Part shown: positions 25,037-34,330 of the stretch, piece by piece
Layout of the letters: each line of letters starts with the position of its first letter
Numbering within the stretch: the stretch's first letter is position 1
NCBI GenBank assembly: GCA_947476465.1
Contig: CANJQN010000004.1
Span: forward strand, 62,001 to 126,000
Direction of reading: 5' to 3'
Length of the DNA stretch: 64,000 nt
Origin: Comamonadaceae bacterium
GTDB taxonomy: Bacteria > Pseudomonadota > Gammaproteobacteria > Burkholderiales > Burkholderiaceae_C
The notes under the pieces: model-generated
The model's input: only the letters and a program-made list of their open reading frames with translations
Database searches by the model: none
Told to the model about the DNA's origin: nothing
Position numbers and translations under genes: made by a program

Positions 25037-28000
25037 ATGACAGACTCGAGCGCACCAGACGATCTGGCCGGCGCGGTGGCCGTCGTCGGCATGGCCGGGC
25101 GTTTTCCCGGGGCGCGCAATGTGAACGAGCTCTGGCGCCTGCTGCGCGAGGGCCGCGAGGCCACGCACTGGGCCAGCGACGAGGAGCTGCGCGCCGCCGG
25201 CGTGAGCGATGCCGAGATGGCCGACGCGAGCTACGTGCGCGCCACGCTGCCCTTGCCGGACATGGAGATGTTCGACGCCGGCTTCTTCGGCTTTGGCAAG
25301 CGCGACGCGGCGGTGCTGGACCCACAGCACCGGCACTTTCTCGAGTGTTGCTGGGAGGCGCTGGAAGACGCCGGCCATCTGCCCGAGCGCTTCGACGGCG
25401 CCATCGGCGTGTTCGGCGGCTGCGGCATGCAGGCCTACCTGCCCTATCACCTGCTCACCAACCCGAAGCTGCTGGAGTCGATGGGGCTGTTCCTGTTGCG
25501 GCACACCGGCAATGACAAGGACTTCCTCACCACCCGGGTGTCCTACCTGCTGGACTTGAAGGGTCCGAGCATCGGCATCCAGACCGCATGCTCCACCTCG
25601 CTGGTGGCCGTGCACGTGGCCGCGCAGAGCCTGCTGTCGGGCGAGTGCGACATGGCCCTGGCCGGCGGATCGAGCATCGACCTGCCGCACCGGCGCGGCT
25701 ACCGCTTCGCCGAGGGCGAGATCCTTTCGCAAGACGGGCATTGCCGCGCCTTCGACGATGCGGCCTCGGGCACGCTGTTTGGCAGCGGCACGGGCATCGT
25801 CGTCCTGCGCCGCACCGAAGATGCCGTGCGCGACGGCGACCACATCTACGCGGTGATCCGCGGCTCGGCGGTGAACAACGACGGCAGCGGCAAGGCCGGC
25901 TACCTCGCGCCCAGCGTGGACGGCCAGGCCAGCGCCGCCGTCGAAGCGCTGGCCGTGGCCGGCGTGGAGCCTTCCAGCGTGGCCTATGTCGAGGCCCATG
26001 GCACCGGCACGCCGGTGGGCGACCCGATCGAGGTGGCCGCGCTGACCCAGGCCTATGGCCCCGCCGGCCCCGGCGCGCTGGGGCTGGGATCGCTCAAGAC
26101 CAACATCGGCCACCTGGACACCGCCGCCGGGGTGGCCTCGCTGATCAAGGTGTGCCAGGCGCTGCGCCACGGTGTGCTGCCGCCCAGCCTGAACTTCCGC
26201 CGCGCCAACAGCCACTTCGACGCGACGACCATGCCGTTTCGCATCCTCGACCAGGCGCAGCCGTGGGCGCGCGGCGATGCGCCACGGCGCGCCGCGGTCA
26301 ATTCGCTGGGCGTGGGCGGCACCAACGCGCACATGATCGTGCAGGAGGCGCCGCTGTCCCCACGCGCCGCCCCGGCCGGCGACGACTGGCAGCTGTTCGC
26401 CCTGTCGGCGCGCACCGGCACCTCGCTGCAGGCCCAGCGCGGGCGTTGGCAAGCGCTGCTGGCCGAGCCGCCACCCGAGTTCAACCTGGCCGATGCGGCC
26501 TACACCACCCAGGCCGGCCGGCGCGAGTTCGCGCAGAGGCTGGTGGTGGTGGCGCGCGATACCCAGGGGCTGCTGCAGGCGCTGCAGGCCGCGCCCGGTG
26601 CAGGCGGGGTGTTCACGGCACAGGGCCGCACGGACAAGTCGGCCGCACCCGTGGTGTTCCTGTTCCCGGGCGGCGGCGCGCACTTTCCCGGAGCTGGGCG
26701 CGAGCTGATGCGCATTGCCGCCTTCCGCGAAGCGGTCCAGGCCTGCTGGGACGCGCTGCCGCCCGATGCGCCTTCGGACTTGCGCGAGCGCTTGTTCGCC
26801 GAGCCCTCGAAGGGCCCCGACGACGCGGCATGGCTGCAGGCGCCCTCGCGCACGATCCCTGCGCTGTTCGTGCTGGAGTACGCGTTGGGGCGGCTGTGGT
26901 TGTCCTGGGGCGTCAAGCCCGCCGCGATGATCGGCCACAGCGCCGGCGAGTACGCGGCGGCCTGCCTGGCCGGCATGCTGAGCCTGCGCGATGCCCTCAC
27001 GCTCGTGGTGTTGCGCGGCCGTCTGTTCGAGGCCGCGCCGCCCGGCGGCATGCTGTCGGTGGACCTGCCCGAGGCGCAGCTGCGGCCCCTGGCCGAAGCG
27101 GCGGGCGTGGACATCGCGGCGGTGAACGCGCCGGACCTGTGCATGGTCTCGGGCGCGAAAGACGCGCTGGCCGGCCTGCAGCGGCGCCTGACCGGCCAGG
27201 GCGTGGAGGCGCGGCGCCTGCACATTGACGTGGCGGCGCACTCGCGCCTGCTCGATGGCATCGTGGCCGCGTTTGGTGCGGGTGCCGCCCAGATCACCAC
27301 GCGCGCGCCCTCGGTGCCGATCCTGTCTACGCTCACCGGCGAATGGCTCACGCCGCAGCAAGGGGTGGGCGCCGACTATTGGGTGCGGCACCTGCGCCAG
27401 CCGGTGCGCTTTGCCGACGCCATGCAGCGCCTGCTGCGCGAGCTGCCGGGCGCGGCCCTGCTGGAGGTGGGGCCGGGCCAGGGCCTGGGTTCGCTGGCCC
27501 GTCACAACGGCGCCACCGCCACGCAGGCGGTGCTGAGCTCCACCCGCAAGGCCGACGCCACCGAGGGCGACTTGCCGGTGATGCTCACCAATGCCGGCGC
27601 GCTGTGGACGCGTGGCGTGCCACTGGACTGGGCCGCCCTGCGGGGAGCGGGTGAGCGCCGCCGCATCCCGCTGCCCACCTATGCCTTCGACCATGAGCGT
27701 CACTGGATCGAGCCGGGCATGGCGCTGGCGGCCTCGGCCACCCCGGTCACAGCGTCCACCATCGCTGCACCCGCGGATGCGCCCCGCGGGCTGTCCCGCC
27801 TGCCGATGGACGACTGGTTTCACACCACCCAGTGGCAGCCGGCGCGGCTGCCAGCGGCCGTGTCGGGCGCGCCGGATGGTGCGACCCAAGGCACCCGCTG
27901 GCTGGTGGCCGGCGGTGGCACGCCCCTGGGCGCAGCGCTGGTGCGCACGCTCGAACAACAAGGCGTGCCCGTGATTTCGGTCGAGCCCGGCGCCGACTTC

Positions 28001-31000
28001 CTGCCGCTGTTCGAGCGACTCGAGCGCGAAGGGCGGCTGCCCGGTCAGCTCGTGGTGCTGGGCGCCTTGGGCGCGAGCGCGGATTCGCCGGACGATGCGG
28101 TCGCGGCGGCCTTCGACACGCCGGTGCGCATCGCGCAGGCGCTGACCCAGGCCGACATCGCGCAACCCATGCGGCTGATGTTGGTCACCGCCGGCAGCCA
28201 GGCTGTCGGCAACGGGCAAGACTACCGGCCGGCCGCCCCCCTGCAAGCCTTGGCCCTGGGCCCCTGCCGCGTGATCCCGCGCGAGCTGCCGCAACTGAGC
28301 TGCCGCCTGGTCGATCTTGACCCGGCCGAGTCCGCCGGCGAGGCGGCGGTGGCGCGGTTGCTGGCCGAAGCGGCGGCGCCTGACGGCGGCGACCTCGCCG
28401 CCTGGCGCAAGGGCCAGCGCTGGCAGCCGCATCGGGTGCGTGCGCCGGCCGGCCCGCCGCGCCAACCGGCGCGCCTGCGTGAGGGCGGGGTCTATCTGAT
28501 CACCGGCGGTTTGGGCGGCATCGGCCTGGAACTGGCCGCCTACCTCGCGCAAAATTTCCACGCCCGCCTGGCGCTGGTCAGCCGCCGCGCCTTGCCCGAG
28601 CCGGCGCACTGGCGCGCGCTGGCCGCCGCTGGCGGCGCGCAACCGCCGCACGCCGACACGCCCACGCTGGCACGGCTGGTGGCGCTGATGGATGCGGGCG
28701 CGCAGGTGATGGCCTGCAGCGCCGACGTGACCGATGCGCCCGCCATGGCCCGGGTGGTCGATGCCTGCCGCGAACGCTGGGGCACGGTGCACGGCGTGTT
28801 CCATGCCGCCGGCGAGCTGGGCGACGCGCCGCTGTCGGCCAAGCCCTTGGCCGAGATGCACCGGCTGATCGCCGTCAAGGCCGGCGGCGCCTGGGTGCTG
28901 CATGCCTTGCTGCCGCCGGGCACGCTCGATGTGTTCGCGGTGTCCTCGTCGACCAGCATCGAGCTGGCCCTGCCGGGGCAGGTGGACTATGTGGCCGCCA
29001 ACGCGGCGCTGGAGGCGCTGGCGCTGTCGCGGCCGGACGGGCTGGCGATCCGCTGGGGTGTCTGGGCCGACACCGGCATGGCCGCGTGCGCCTTCGGCGT
29101 TGGGCAGGCGCTCGGGCCCTCACTGCATCCGCTGCTGGGCAGGCGCGCCGATGAGGGCGGCGAGGTGGTGTTCGAAGCGCGCTACGACCCCGCATCCATG
29201 TGGGTGCTGGACGAGCACCGCGTGACCGGCCGGCCGGTGCTGCCTGGCACTGCCTACATCGAGGTCGCGCGGGCGGCAATGGCCGTGTTGCATCCGGGGC
29301 AGGGCGTCGACTTGCGCACGCTGTCGTTCGAGAAGGCCATGGTGTTCGACGCCGGACCGCGCCGGGTGCAGGCGCGGCTGCGGCCCGAGGCCGGCGGCTT
29401 TGCATTCCTCGTGCGAAGCCGCGGCCCGGGCGAGCCCGGCTGGACCGAGCATGCCCGCGCGACCGCGCGCGCCGACACGCCGCGCCTGCTGCGGGCGGCG
29501 CCCACGACCGGCCCCTGGCAGGAGGGGCGTGCGGCGCAGGCTCGCGGCGGCGCCCTGGCCTTCGGCGCGCGCTGGAACAACCTCGCGCGCATGCGGCTGG
29601 CCCAGCGCTCGGCGGTCGCCGAGCTGGCCCTGCCCGCGCAGTTCGCGGGCGATGTGACCACCTGGCGGCTGCATCCGGCGATGGCCGACATGGCGGCGAC
29701 CTTCGGCCTGCACCTGCTGGACGAGGCCGAACGCGGTGATCGTCTCTACGTGCCGGTGTCGGTGGACCGCATCCGACTCGCCGCGGCCCTGCCACCGCAC
29801 TTCACCAGCCGCGTTGAGCTACAGGGCAAACCGGGCCACGGGATGGTTCAGTTCGATGTGAGCCTGCACGATGCCAACGGTGCGCCGCTGGCGGCGTTCG
29901 AGGGCTTCACGATGCGCGCGGTCGACCCCGCCGTGCTGTCGGTGCCCCGTGCGGCGTCCGCGAATGCCAGCGCCACGCGGGCCCAGGCCATGCTGGCCGG
30001 CGGCATCCGCATGGAAGACGCGCCCGCCGTGTTGGCCCGGGTGTTCGAGACCCCGCACCCGCAGCTGACCGTGTCCTCGCTCGACCTCGCGAGCCTGTGT
30101 CGCGACACGGCGCCACCGCCGCGTGCGGCGGCCGCGTCGGGCCACCCGCCGGGCCCAGGCGGTGCCGCCACCGACGGCGAGGTGCTCTCGCCGATGGAGG
30201 AGGCGGTGGCCCAGGTCTGGCGCGATCTGCTGGGCGTGGAGCGCATCACCCGCGACGACGACTTCTTCGCGCTGGGTGGACATTCATTGGTGGCGGTGCG
30301 GCTGTTCGCCCGCCTGCGCAAGCAGTTCGGCGCCGACCTGCCACTGGCCACACTGTTCGAGGCGCCGACCCTCGGCCGGCTGGCCGCGCTGGTAGCCGAG
30401 ACGGCCACCACCGGTCTGCCGACGATGCCGAGCCCGCCGCCGGCGCAAACCCGTGGGGTGGCCGCGCCAGTGGCGGCGAACGCCGCTTTGCCAGCGGATC
30501 CCGACCCGGCCGAGGCGGTGGCCCCGCCGCCGGCGTCGAACGTGATTTCCATGGGCAAGCGCAGTTGGTCGCCACTGGTGCGCATCTGCGCTGGCGAGTC
30601 GGGCCGCCGGCCCCTGTTCTGCGTGCATGGCGCCGGCGGGAATGTCCTGAATTTCAAACTCATCTCCGACCGCGTCGGTGTGGGGCAACCGTTCTATGGG
30701 CTGCAGGCCCAGGGTGTGGACGGCCGGCTGGCGCCCTTGCAGGACGTCGAGTCCATGGCCCAGCAGTACCTCGAAGCCGTGCTGGCGGTGGCGCCAAAGG
30801 GGCCCTACCGCCTGGCCGGCTACTCGGCCGGCGGCCTGATCGCGCTGGAGATGGCGCAGCGGCTGCGCGCGGCGGGCGCGCGCGTCGAGCTGCTGCTGAT
30901 GATCGACACGCTGGCGCCCGAGGCGGCGCGCACGCCGGTGCCGCTGTGGCGCAAGCTCGTGCTGCTGCGGCACTGGTCTTTGAACTTCGCGCTCGGTTGG

Positions 31001-31453
31001 CCGGCGCGCCGGCGTCGCGGCCGCGAGATCGAGTTGCGCTACACCGAAGCGCTGGAGCGCCTGGCCCGCGGCGAGCCCCTGCCGCCCGAGCTGGTCGACT
31101 TCCACCTGTTCCGCAATTTCCTGGCGGCGCAGGCGCGCTACCAGCCCCAGCCCTACCTGGGCGACATGACCCTGTTCAAGGCGCGCGAGTGCGAGACGCT
31201 CTACCTCCAGGCGGGGCAGCAGCTGGGCTGGGACAAGCACATCCAGGGGCGCATCGAGGTGATCACCGTAGCTGGTTCGCACTTCTCGATGATGAGCGAG
31301 CCGGGCCTGAGCCAGCTGGCCGAGGGCCTGCGCAACGAGATCGCGCGGGTCGACAGCCAGGCGCCGCCGCGTGACGGCGAGCGGCGGGTAGCGCCCAGCG
31401 GGAAAGCTTGGTGGCGCAGGCTGGCCGGCGATCGGGCGGGAATGGGCGGGTAG
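25037..31453 (+). CDS. Type I polyketide synthase KS-AT-KR-DH-ACP-TE
   Basis: A 2138-residue single-module PKS, probably receiving the aminoacyl chain from the NRPS encoded 22 bp upstream. Domains: ketosynthase (residues ~15-430; Cys in TACSTS, His in EAHGTGTPVGD and NIGHLD), acyltransferase (~538-855; FPGGGAHFPG, active Ser in GHSAGEY, unusual substrate motif VAAHS), ketoreductase (~915-1355; ITGGLGGIG, SSS...Y...N), dehydratase (~1370-1640; HRVTGRPVLP and LHPAMADMA), carrier (LGGHSLVAV near 1750) and a C-terminal thioesterase (GYSAGG near 1930, His in GSHFSM). The KR precedes the DH, the reverse of the usual order. The ATG at 25037 follows a GGGAG. With a TE present, this is the last enzyme of the pathway; no transporter or phosphopantetheinyl transferase gene is adjacent. 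Confidence 0.93.
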   Translation: MTDSSAPDDLAGAVAVVGMAGRFPGARNVNELWRLLREGREATHWASDEELRAAGVSDAEMADASYVRATLPLPDMEMFDAGFFGFGKRDAAVLDPQHRHFLECCWEALEDAGHLPERFDGAIGVFGGCGMQAYLPYHLLTNPKLLESMGLFLLRHTGNDKDFLTTRVSYLLDLKGPSIGIQTACSTSLVAVHVAAQSLLSGECDMALAGGSSIDLPHRRGYRFAEGEILSQDGHCRAFDDAASGTLFGSGTGIVVLRRTEDAVRDGDHIYAVIRGSAVNNDGSGKAGYLAPSVDGQASAAVEALAVAGVEPSSVAYVEAHGTGTPVGDPIEVAALTQAYGPAGPGALGLGSLKTNIGHLDTAAGVASLIKVCQALRHGVLPPSLNFRRANSHFDATTMPFRILDQAQPWARGDAPRRAAVNSLGVGGTNAHMIVQEAPLSPRAAPAGDDWQLFALSARTGTSLQAQRGRWQALLAEPPPEFNLADAAYTTQAGRREFAQRLVVVARDTQGLLQALQAAPGAGGVFTAQGRTDKSAAPVVFLFPGGGAHFPGAGRELMRIAAFREAVQACWDALPPDAPSDLRERLFAEPSKGPDDAAWLQAPSRTIPALFVLEYALGRLWLSWGVKPAAMIGHSAGEYAAACLAGMLSLRDALTLVVLRGRLFEAAPPGGMLSVDLPEAQLRPLAEAAGVDIAAVNAPDLCMVSGAKDALAGLQRRLTGQGVEARRLHIDVAAHSRLLDGIVAAFGAGAAQITTRAPSVPILSTLTGEWLTPQQGVGADYWVRHLRQPVRFADAMQRLLRELPGAALLEVGPGQGLGSLARHNGATATQAVLSSTRKADATEGDLPVMLTNAGALWTRGVPLDWAALRGAGERRRIPLPTYAFDHERHWIEPGMALAASATPVTASTIAAPADAPRGLSRLPMDDWFHTTQWQPARLPAAVSGAPDGATQGTRWLVAGGGTPLGAALVRTLEQQGVPVISVEPGADFLPLFERLEREGRLPGQLVVLGALGASADSPDDAVAAAFDTPVRIAQALTQADIAQPMRLMLVTAGSQAVGNGQDYRPAAPLQALALGPCRVIPRELPQLSCRLVDLDPAESAGEAAVARLLAEAAAPDGGDLAAWRKGQRWQPHRVRAPAGPPRQPARLREGGVYLITGGLGGIGLELAAYLAQNFHARLALVSRRALPEPAHWRALAAAGGAQPPHADTPTLARLVALMDAGAQVMACSADVTDAPAMARVVDACRERWGTVHGVFHAAGELGDAPLSAKPLAEMHRLIAVKAGGAWVLHALLPPGTLDVFAVSSSTSIELALPGQVDYVAANAALEALALSRPDGLAIRWGVWADTGMAACAFGVGQALGPSLHPLLGRRADEGGEVVFEARYDPASMWVLDEHRVTGRPVLPGTAYIEVARAAMAVLHPGQGVDLRTLSFEKAMVFDAGPRRVQARLRPEAGGFAFLVRSRGPGEPGWTEHARATARADTPRLLRAAPTTGPWQEGRAAQARGGALAFGARWNNLARMRLAQRSAVAELALPAQFAGDVTTWRLHPAMADMAATFGLHLLDEAERGDRLYVPVSVDRIRLAAALPPHFTSRVELQGKPGHGMVQFDVSLHDANGAPLAAFEGFTMRAVDPAVLSVPRAASANASATRAQAMLAGGIRMEDAPAVLARVFETPHPQLTVSSLDLASLCRDTAPPPRAAAASGHPPGPGGAATDGEVLSPMEEAVAQVWRDLLGVERITRDDDFFALGGHSLVAVRLFARLRKQFGADLPLATLFEAPTLGRLAALVAETATTGLPTMPSPPPAQTRGVAAPVAANAALPADPDPAEAVAPPPASNVISMGKRSWSPLVRICAGESGRRPLFCVHGAGGNVLNFKLISDRVGVGQPFYGLQAQGVDGRLAPLQDVESMAQQYLEAVLAVAPKGPYRLAGYSAGGLIALEMAQRLRAAGARVELLLMIDTLAPEAARTPVPLWRKLVLLRHWSLNFALGWPARRRRGREIELRYTEALERLARGEPLPPELVDFHLFRNFLAAQARYQPQPYLGDMTLFKARECETLYLQAGQQLGWDKHIQGRIEVITVAGSHFSMMSEPGLSQLAEGLRNEIARVDSQAPPRDGERRVAPSGKAWWRRLAGDRAGMGG

Positions 31454-31480
31454 CGACCGATTCCAGGGCCGCACCTCGCG

Positions 31481-31648
31481 CCTGGATCCCCTGTCACCCC
31501 CGCGCAGGCGGGGGCTTCGCGGGGATGACGGCATTCCAGGATTCCCTACGCGGGATGACGGCATTCCTGGATTCCCTGCGCGGGATGACAAACGTTTCGT
31601 CATTCCCGCGAAGGCGGGAATCCAGTCCCCGGCCGAGCGCAGCGATGG
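31481..31648 (+). repeat. Cluster of REP-like palindromes (family R2)
   Basis: Four or five copies of the CCTGGAT...CGCGGGGATGACG / CATTCCCGCGAAGGCGGGAA family lie in the 239-bp gap between the PKS gene and the permease gene. They probably insulate the two transcripts by hairpin formation (inference). Confidence 0.85.
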
Positions 31649-31692
31649 CCCGAGGGTGCGATTGCCTACGCTGCTTGCGGTATGGTGCCTCC

Positions 31693-34224
31693 ATGACCAC
31701 CGCACGCGCCACCTCGTTCTGGGCCCTTGGCTGGCGCACCCTTTGGCGCGACCTGCGGGCCGGCGAGCTGCGGCTGCTGATCGTGGCCGTGACCTTGGCG
31801 GTGGCGGCGCTGACGGCGGTGGGCTTTTTCGCCGATCGGCTCAAGGGCGGGTTGGCGCGCGACGCGCGGCAGCTGCTGGGCGGCGACGTGGTGATCGCCA
31901 GCGATCTGCCAGCGCCGCCCGCGTTCGCGCAGCAGGCCCGCGCGATGGGTTTGCAGGTGGTGGGCACGCTCAACTTCCCGACCATGGCCCGCGCCAGCGA
32001 CGCGCAGGGCGGCGCGGCGCGGCTGGTGGCGCTCAAGGCGGTGGCGCCGGGCTATCCGCTGCGCGGTTCGCTGCAGGTCGCGCCGGAGCCCGGTGCGGCG
32101 GCGGCGGTGACCCGCGAGGTGCCGGCGGCGGGGCAGGCTTGGGCCGACGTGGCGCTGTTGAATGCACTTGGGCTGAAAGTGGGCGACGCACTGCTGTTGG
32201 GCGATGCGCAGCTGCGCATCGGCCGGGTACTGGTGGTCGAGCCCGATCGCGGTGGCGGCTTCAGCAGCTTCGCGCCGCGCGTGATGATCAACGACGCCGA
32301 CCTGCCGGCCACCCGGCTGGTGCAGCCGGCCAGCCGCCTGTCGTACCGGCTGGCGGTGGCCGGGCCCGACCCGGCGGTGGCGCGCTACGCCGCCTGGGTG
32401 CGCGAGCGCATCCAGGCCGATGCGGTGCGCGGGCTGCGGCTTGAATCGCTGGAGGCCGGGCGGCCCGAGATGCGGCAGACGCTGGACCGCGCTGAGAAAT
32501 TCCTGAACCTGGTGGCGCTGCTGGCGGCGCTGCTCAGCGCGGTCGCGGTGGCGCTGGCGGCGCGCGGCTTCGCGGCCAAGCACCTGGACGACTGCGCCAT
32601 GCTGCGCGTGCTGGGCCAGAGCCAGCGCACGATCGCGCTGGCCTACACGGTCGAGTTCGCCCTGGTGGGGCTGGCCGCGAGCCTGCTGGGTCTGTTGATC
32701 GGTTTCGCGGTGCATTTCGCTTTTGTGCTGCTGCTGGCGGGCCTGGTCGAGGCCGCCCTGCCGGCGCCGGGCCTGTGGCCGGCCGCCTTCGGCCTGGGCA
32801 TGGGACTGACACTGCTCTTTACCTTCGGCCTGCCGCCCGTGCTGCAGCTGGCCCAGGTGCCGCCGCTTCGCGTCATCCGGCGCGACCTGGGGGCCTTGCG
32901 GCCCGCATCCGCGGCGGTGCTGGGCCTGGGGGTGGTCGGGTTCGCCGCGCTGCTGTTGGCGGCCTCCAGCGACCTGTGGCTGGGCGCGATCGCAGTGGGC
33001 GGCTTCGCTGGCGCGGTGCTGCTGTTCGCGGGGCTGAGCTGGGGCGCGGTCAAGCTGCTGCGCGTGGTGGTGAACGAGGCCACCGCGCCGCGCTGGATGG
33101 TGCTGGCCACACGGCAGGTGTCGGCGCGGCCGGCCTACACCGTGGTGCAGGTCAGCGCCCTGGCGGTGGGCATGCTGGCGCTGGTATTGCTGGTGCTGCT
33201 GCGCACCGACCTCATCGCCAGCTGGCGAGCGGCCACCCCGCCCGACGCGCCCAACCGCTTCGTCATCAACGTGCAGCCCGAGCAGGAGCAGGCCTTCCGC
33301 GGCATGCTGCAAAGCGCTGGCGTGCGCCGCTTCGACTGGTACCCGATGTTCCGCGGCCGGCTGGTGGCCGTGAACGGGCGCGATGTCTCGCCCGACGATT
33401 TCGACGACGAACGCGCCCGCCGGCTGGTCGACCGCGAGTTCAACCTGTCCCACAGCGCCGTCCAGCCGGCCCACAACACGGTGGTGGCCGGGCGCTGGCA
33501 GGCCGAGGAAAGCGGCACCATCAGCGTGGAGGAGGGCATCGCGCAATCACTGGGGCTCAAACTGGGCGACATGCTGCGCTTCGACGTGGGGGGCGCGCTG
33601 TCCGAGGCGCGCATCACCTCGCTGCGCAAGGTCGATTGGGGTTCGATGCGTGCCAATTTCTTCGTGATGTACCCGGTCAGCCGTCTGGCCGAGGTGCCGG
33701 CCACCTACATGGGCGCGTTTCGCGCGCCGCCGGACCCTGGGTTCGACAACGCCCTGGTGCGGGCCTTTCCGAATATCACCAACGTCGACATGACAGCCAC
33801 CATCGGCCAAGTGCAGGGTGTGCTCGACAAGGTGATTCGCGCGGTCGAATTTTTGTTCGGGTTTACCCTGGCGGCGGGCCTGGTGGTGTTGTTCGCGGCC
33901 GTCACCGCCACCCGTGAGGAGCGCGCGCGTGAGTTCGCCGTCATGCGCGCGGTGGGCGCGCGCGCATCCTTGCTGCGGCAGGTTCAGCGCGCTGAGCTGA
34001 TTGGCGTCGGGCTGCTGGCGGGGTTTCTGGCCAGCGCGGTGGCCTCGGTCGTGGGTTGGGCGCTGGCGCGCTATGCCTTTGGCTTCGCCTGGAACGCTTC
34101 ACTGGCGGTGCCGCTGCTGGGCGCCCTGGCCGGCGCGGTGCTGGCGTTGGCGGCGGGATGGTGGGGGCTGCGGGAGGTGTTGAGCCGGCCGGTGGTGAGC
34201 ACCTTGCGCCAGGCCAGCGAGTAG
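31693..34224 (+). CDS. FtsX-type ABC transporter permease (YbbP-like)
   Basis: An 843-residue permease of the MacB/FtsX superfamily with two FtsX modules. The first transmembrane helix is near residues 22-42, a large periplasmic domain follows, then helices around LNLVALLAALLSAVAVAL, TVEFALVGLAAS and WPAAFGLGMGLTLLF. A middle pair follows (VLGLGVVGFAALLLAA), then a second periplasmic domain, and three final helices (FLFGFTLAAGLVVLF, LLAGFLASAVASVVGW, LGALAGAVLALAAGWWG). It resembles E. coli YbbP, which pairs with the ATPase YbbA. No ATPase gene is adjacent, so its partner is elsewhere. It is separated from the PKS gene by repeats, so a link with the biosynthetic product is not supported. Confidence 0.88.
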   Translation: MTTARATSFWALGWRTLWRDLRAGELRLLIVAVTLAVAALTAVGFFADRLKGGLARDARQLLGGDVVIASDLPAPPAFAQQARAMGLQVVGTLNFPTMARASDAQGGAARLVALKAVAPGYPLRGSLQVAPEPGAAAAVTREVPAAGQAWADVALLNALGLKVGDALLLGDAQLRIGRVLVVEPDRGGGFSSFAPRVMINDADLPATRLVQPASRLSYRLAVAGPDPAVARYAAWVRERIQADAVRGLRLESLEAGRPEMRQTLDRAEKFLNLVALLAALLSAVAVALAARGFAAKHLDDCAMLRVLGQSQRTIALAYTVEFALVGLAASLLGLLIGFAVHFAFVLLLAGLVEAALPAPGLWPAAFGLGMGLTLLFTFGLPPVLQLAQVPPLRVIRRDLGALRPASAAVLGLGVVGFAALLLAASSDLWLGAIAVGGFAGAVLLFAGLSWGAVKLLRVVVNEATAPRWMVLATRQVSARPAYTVVQVSALAVGMLALVLLVLLRTDLIASWRAATPPDAPNRFVINVQPEQEQAFRGMLQSAGVRRFDWYPMFRGRLVAVNGRDVSPDDFDDERARRLVDREFNLSHSAVQPAHNTVVAGRWQAEESGTISVEEGIAQSLGLKLGDMLRFDVGGALSEARITSLRKVDWGSMRANFFVMYPVSRLAEVPATYMGAFRAPPDPGFDNALVRAFPNITNVDMTATIGQVQGVLDKVIRAVEFLFGFTLAAGLVVLFAAVTATREERAREFAVMRAVGARASLLRQVQRAELIGVGLLAGFLASAVASVVGWALARYAFGFAWNASLAVPLLGALAGAVLALAAGWWGLREVLSRPVVSTLRQASE

Positions 34225-34261
34225 TTGGCTGCCAAGTTCGCGTTTACACCTAGGGGCTGAG

Positions 34262-34289
34262 TAAGCGAAAAAGTAGCATGTTTTGCTTA
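34262..34289. promoter_or_regulatory. AT-rich inverted repeat upstream of the kinase-like gene
   Basis: TAAGC(G)AAAA and TTTTGCTTA form a 9-bp inverted repeat with one bulged G around a 9-base loop. It lies 38 bp after the permease stop and 41 bp before the next start, with a TATAAA at 34288-34293. It could be a regulator site or a weak terminator. The local base composition is clearly more AT-rich than its surroundings. Confidence 0.4.
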
Positions 34290-34330
34290 TAAAGAGTGTC
34301 CGGCGTGGTGGTCGCGCTGCAGGTAAATGG

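Noticed and set aside
24869..28903. A 1344-codon minus-strand open frame opposite the NRPS-PKS genes
   Set aside because: It is a shadow of GC-rich codon bias: the plus strand has unbroken, clearly recognised NRPS and PKS domains, and the antisense translation is His/Arg/Gly-rich with no family motifs.
34225..34330. PIP box (TTCGB-N15-TTCGB) or HrpL-type box upstream of the effector-like genes
   Set aside because: Single TTCGC half-sites occur (for example 34237) but no second half at the proper spacing; the same is true upstream of 1149 and 13018.
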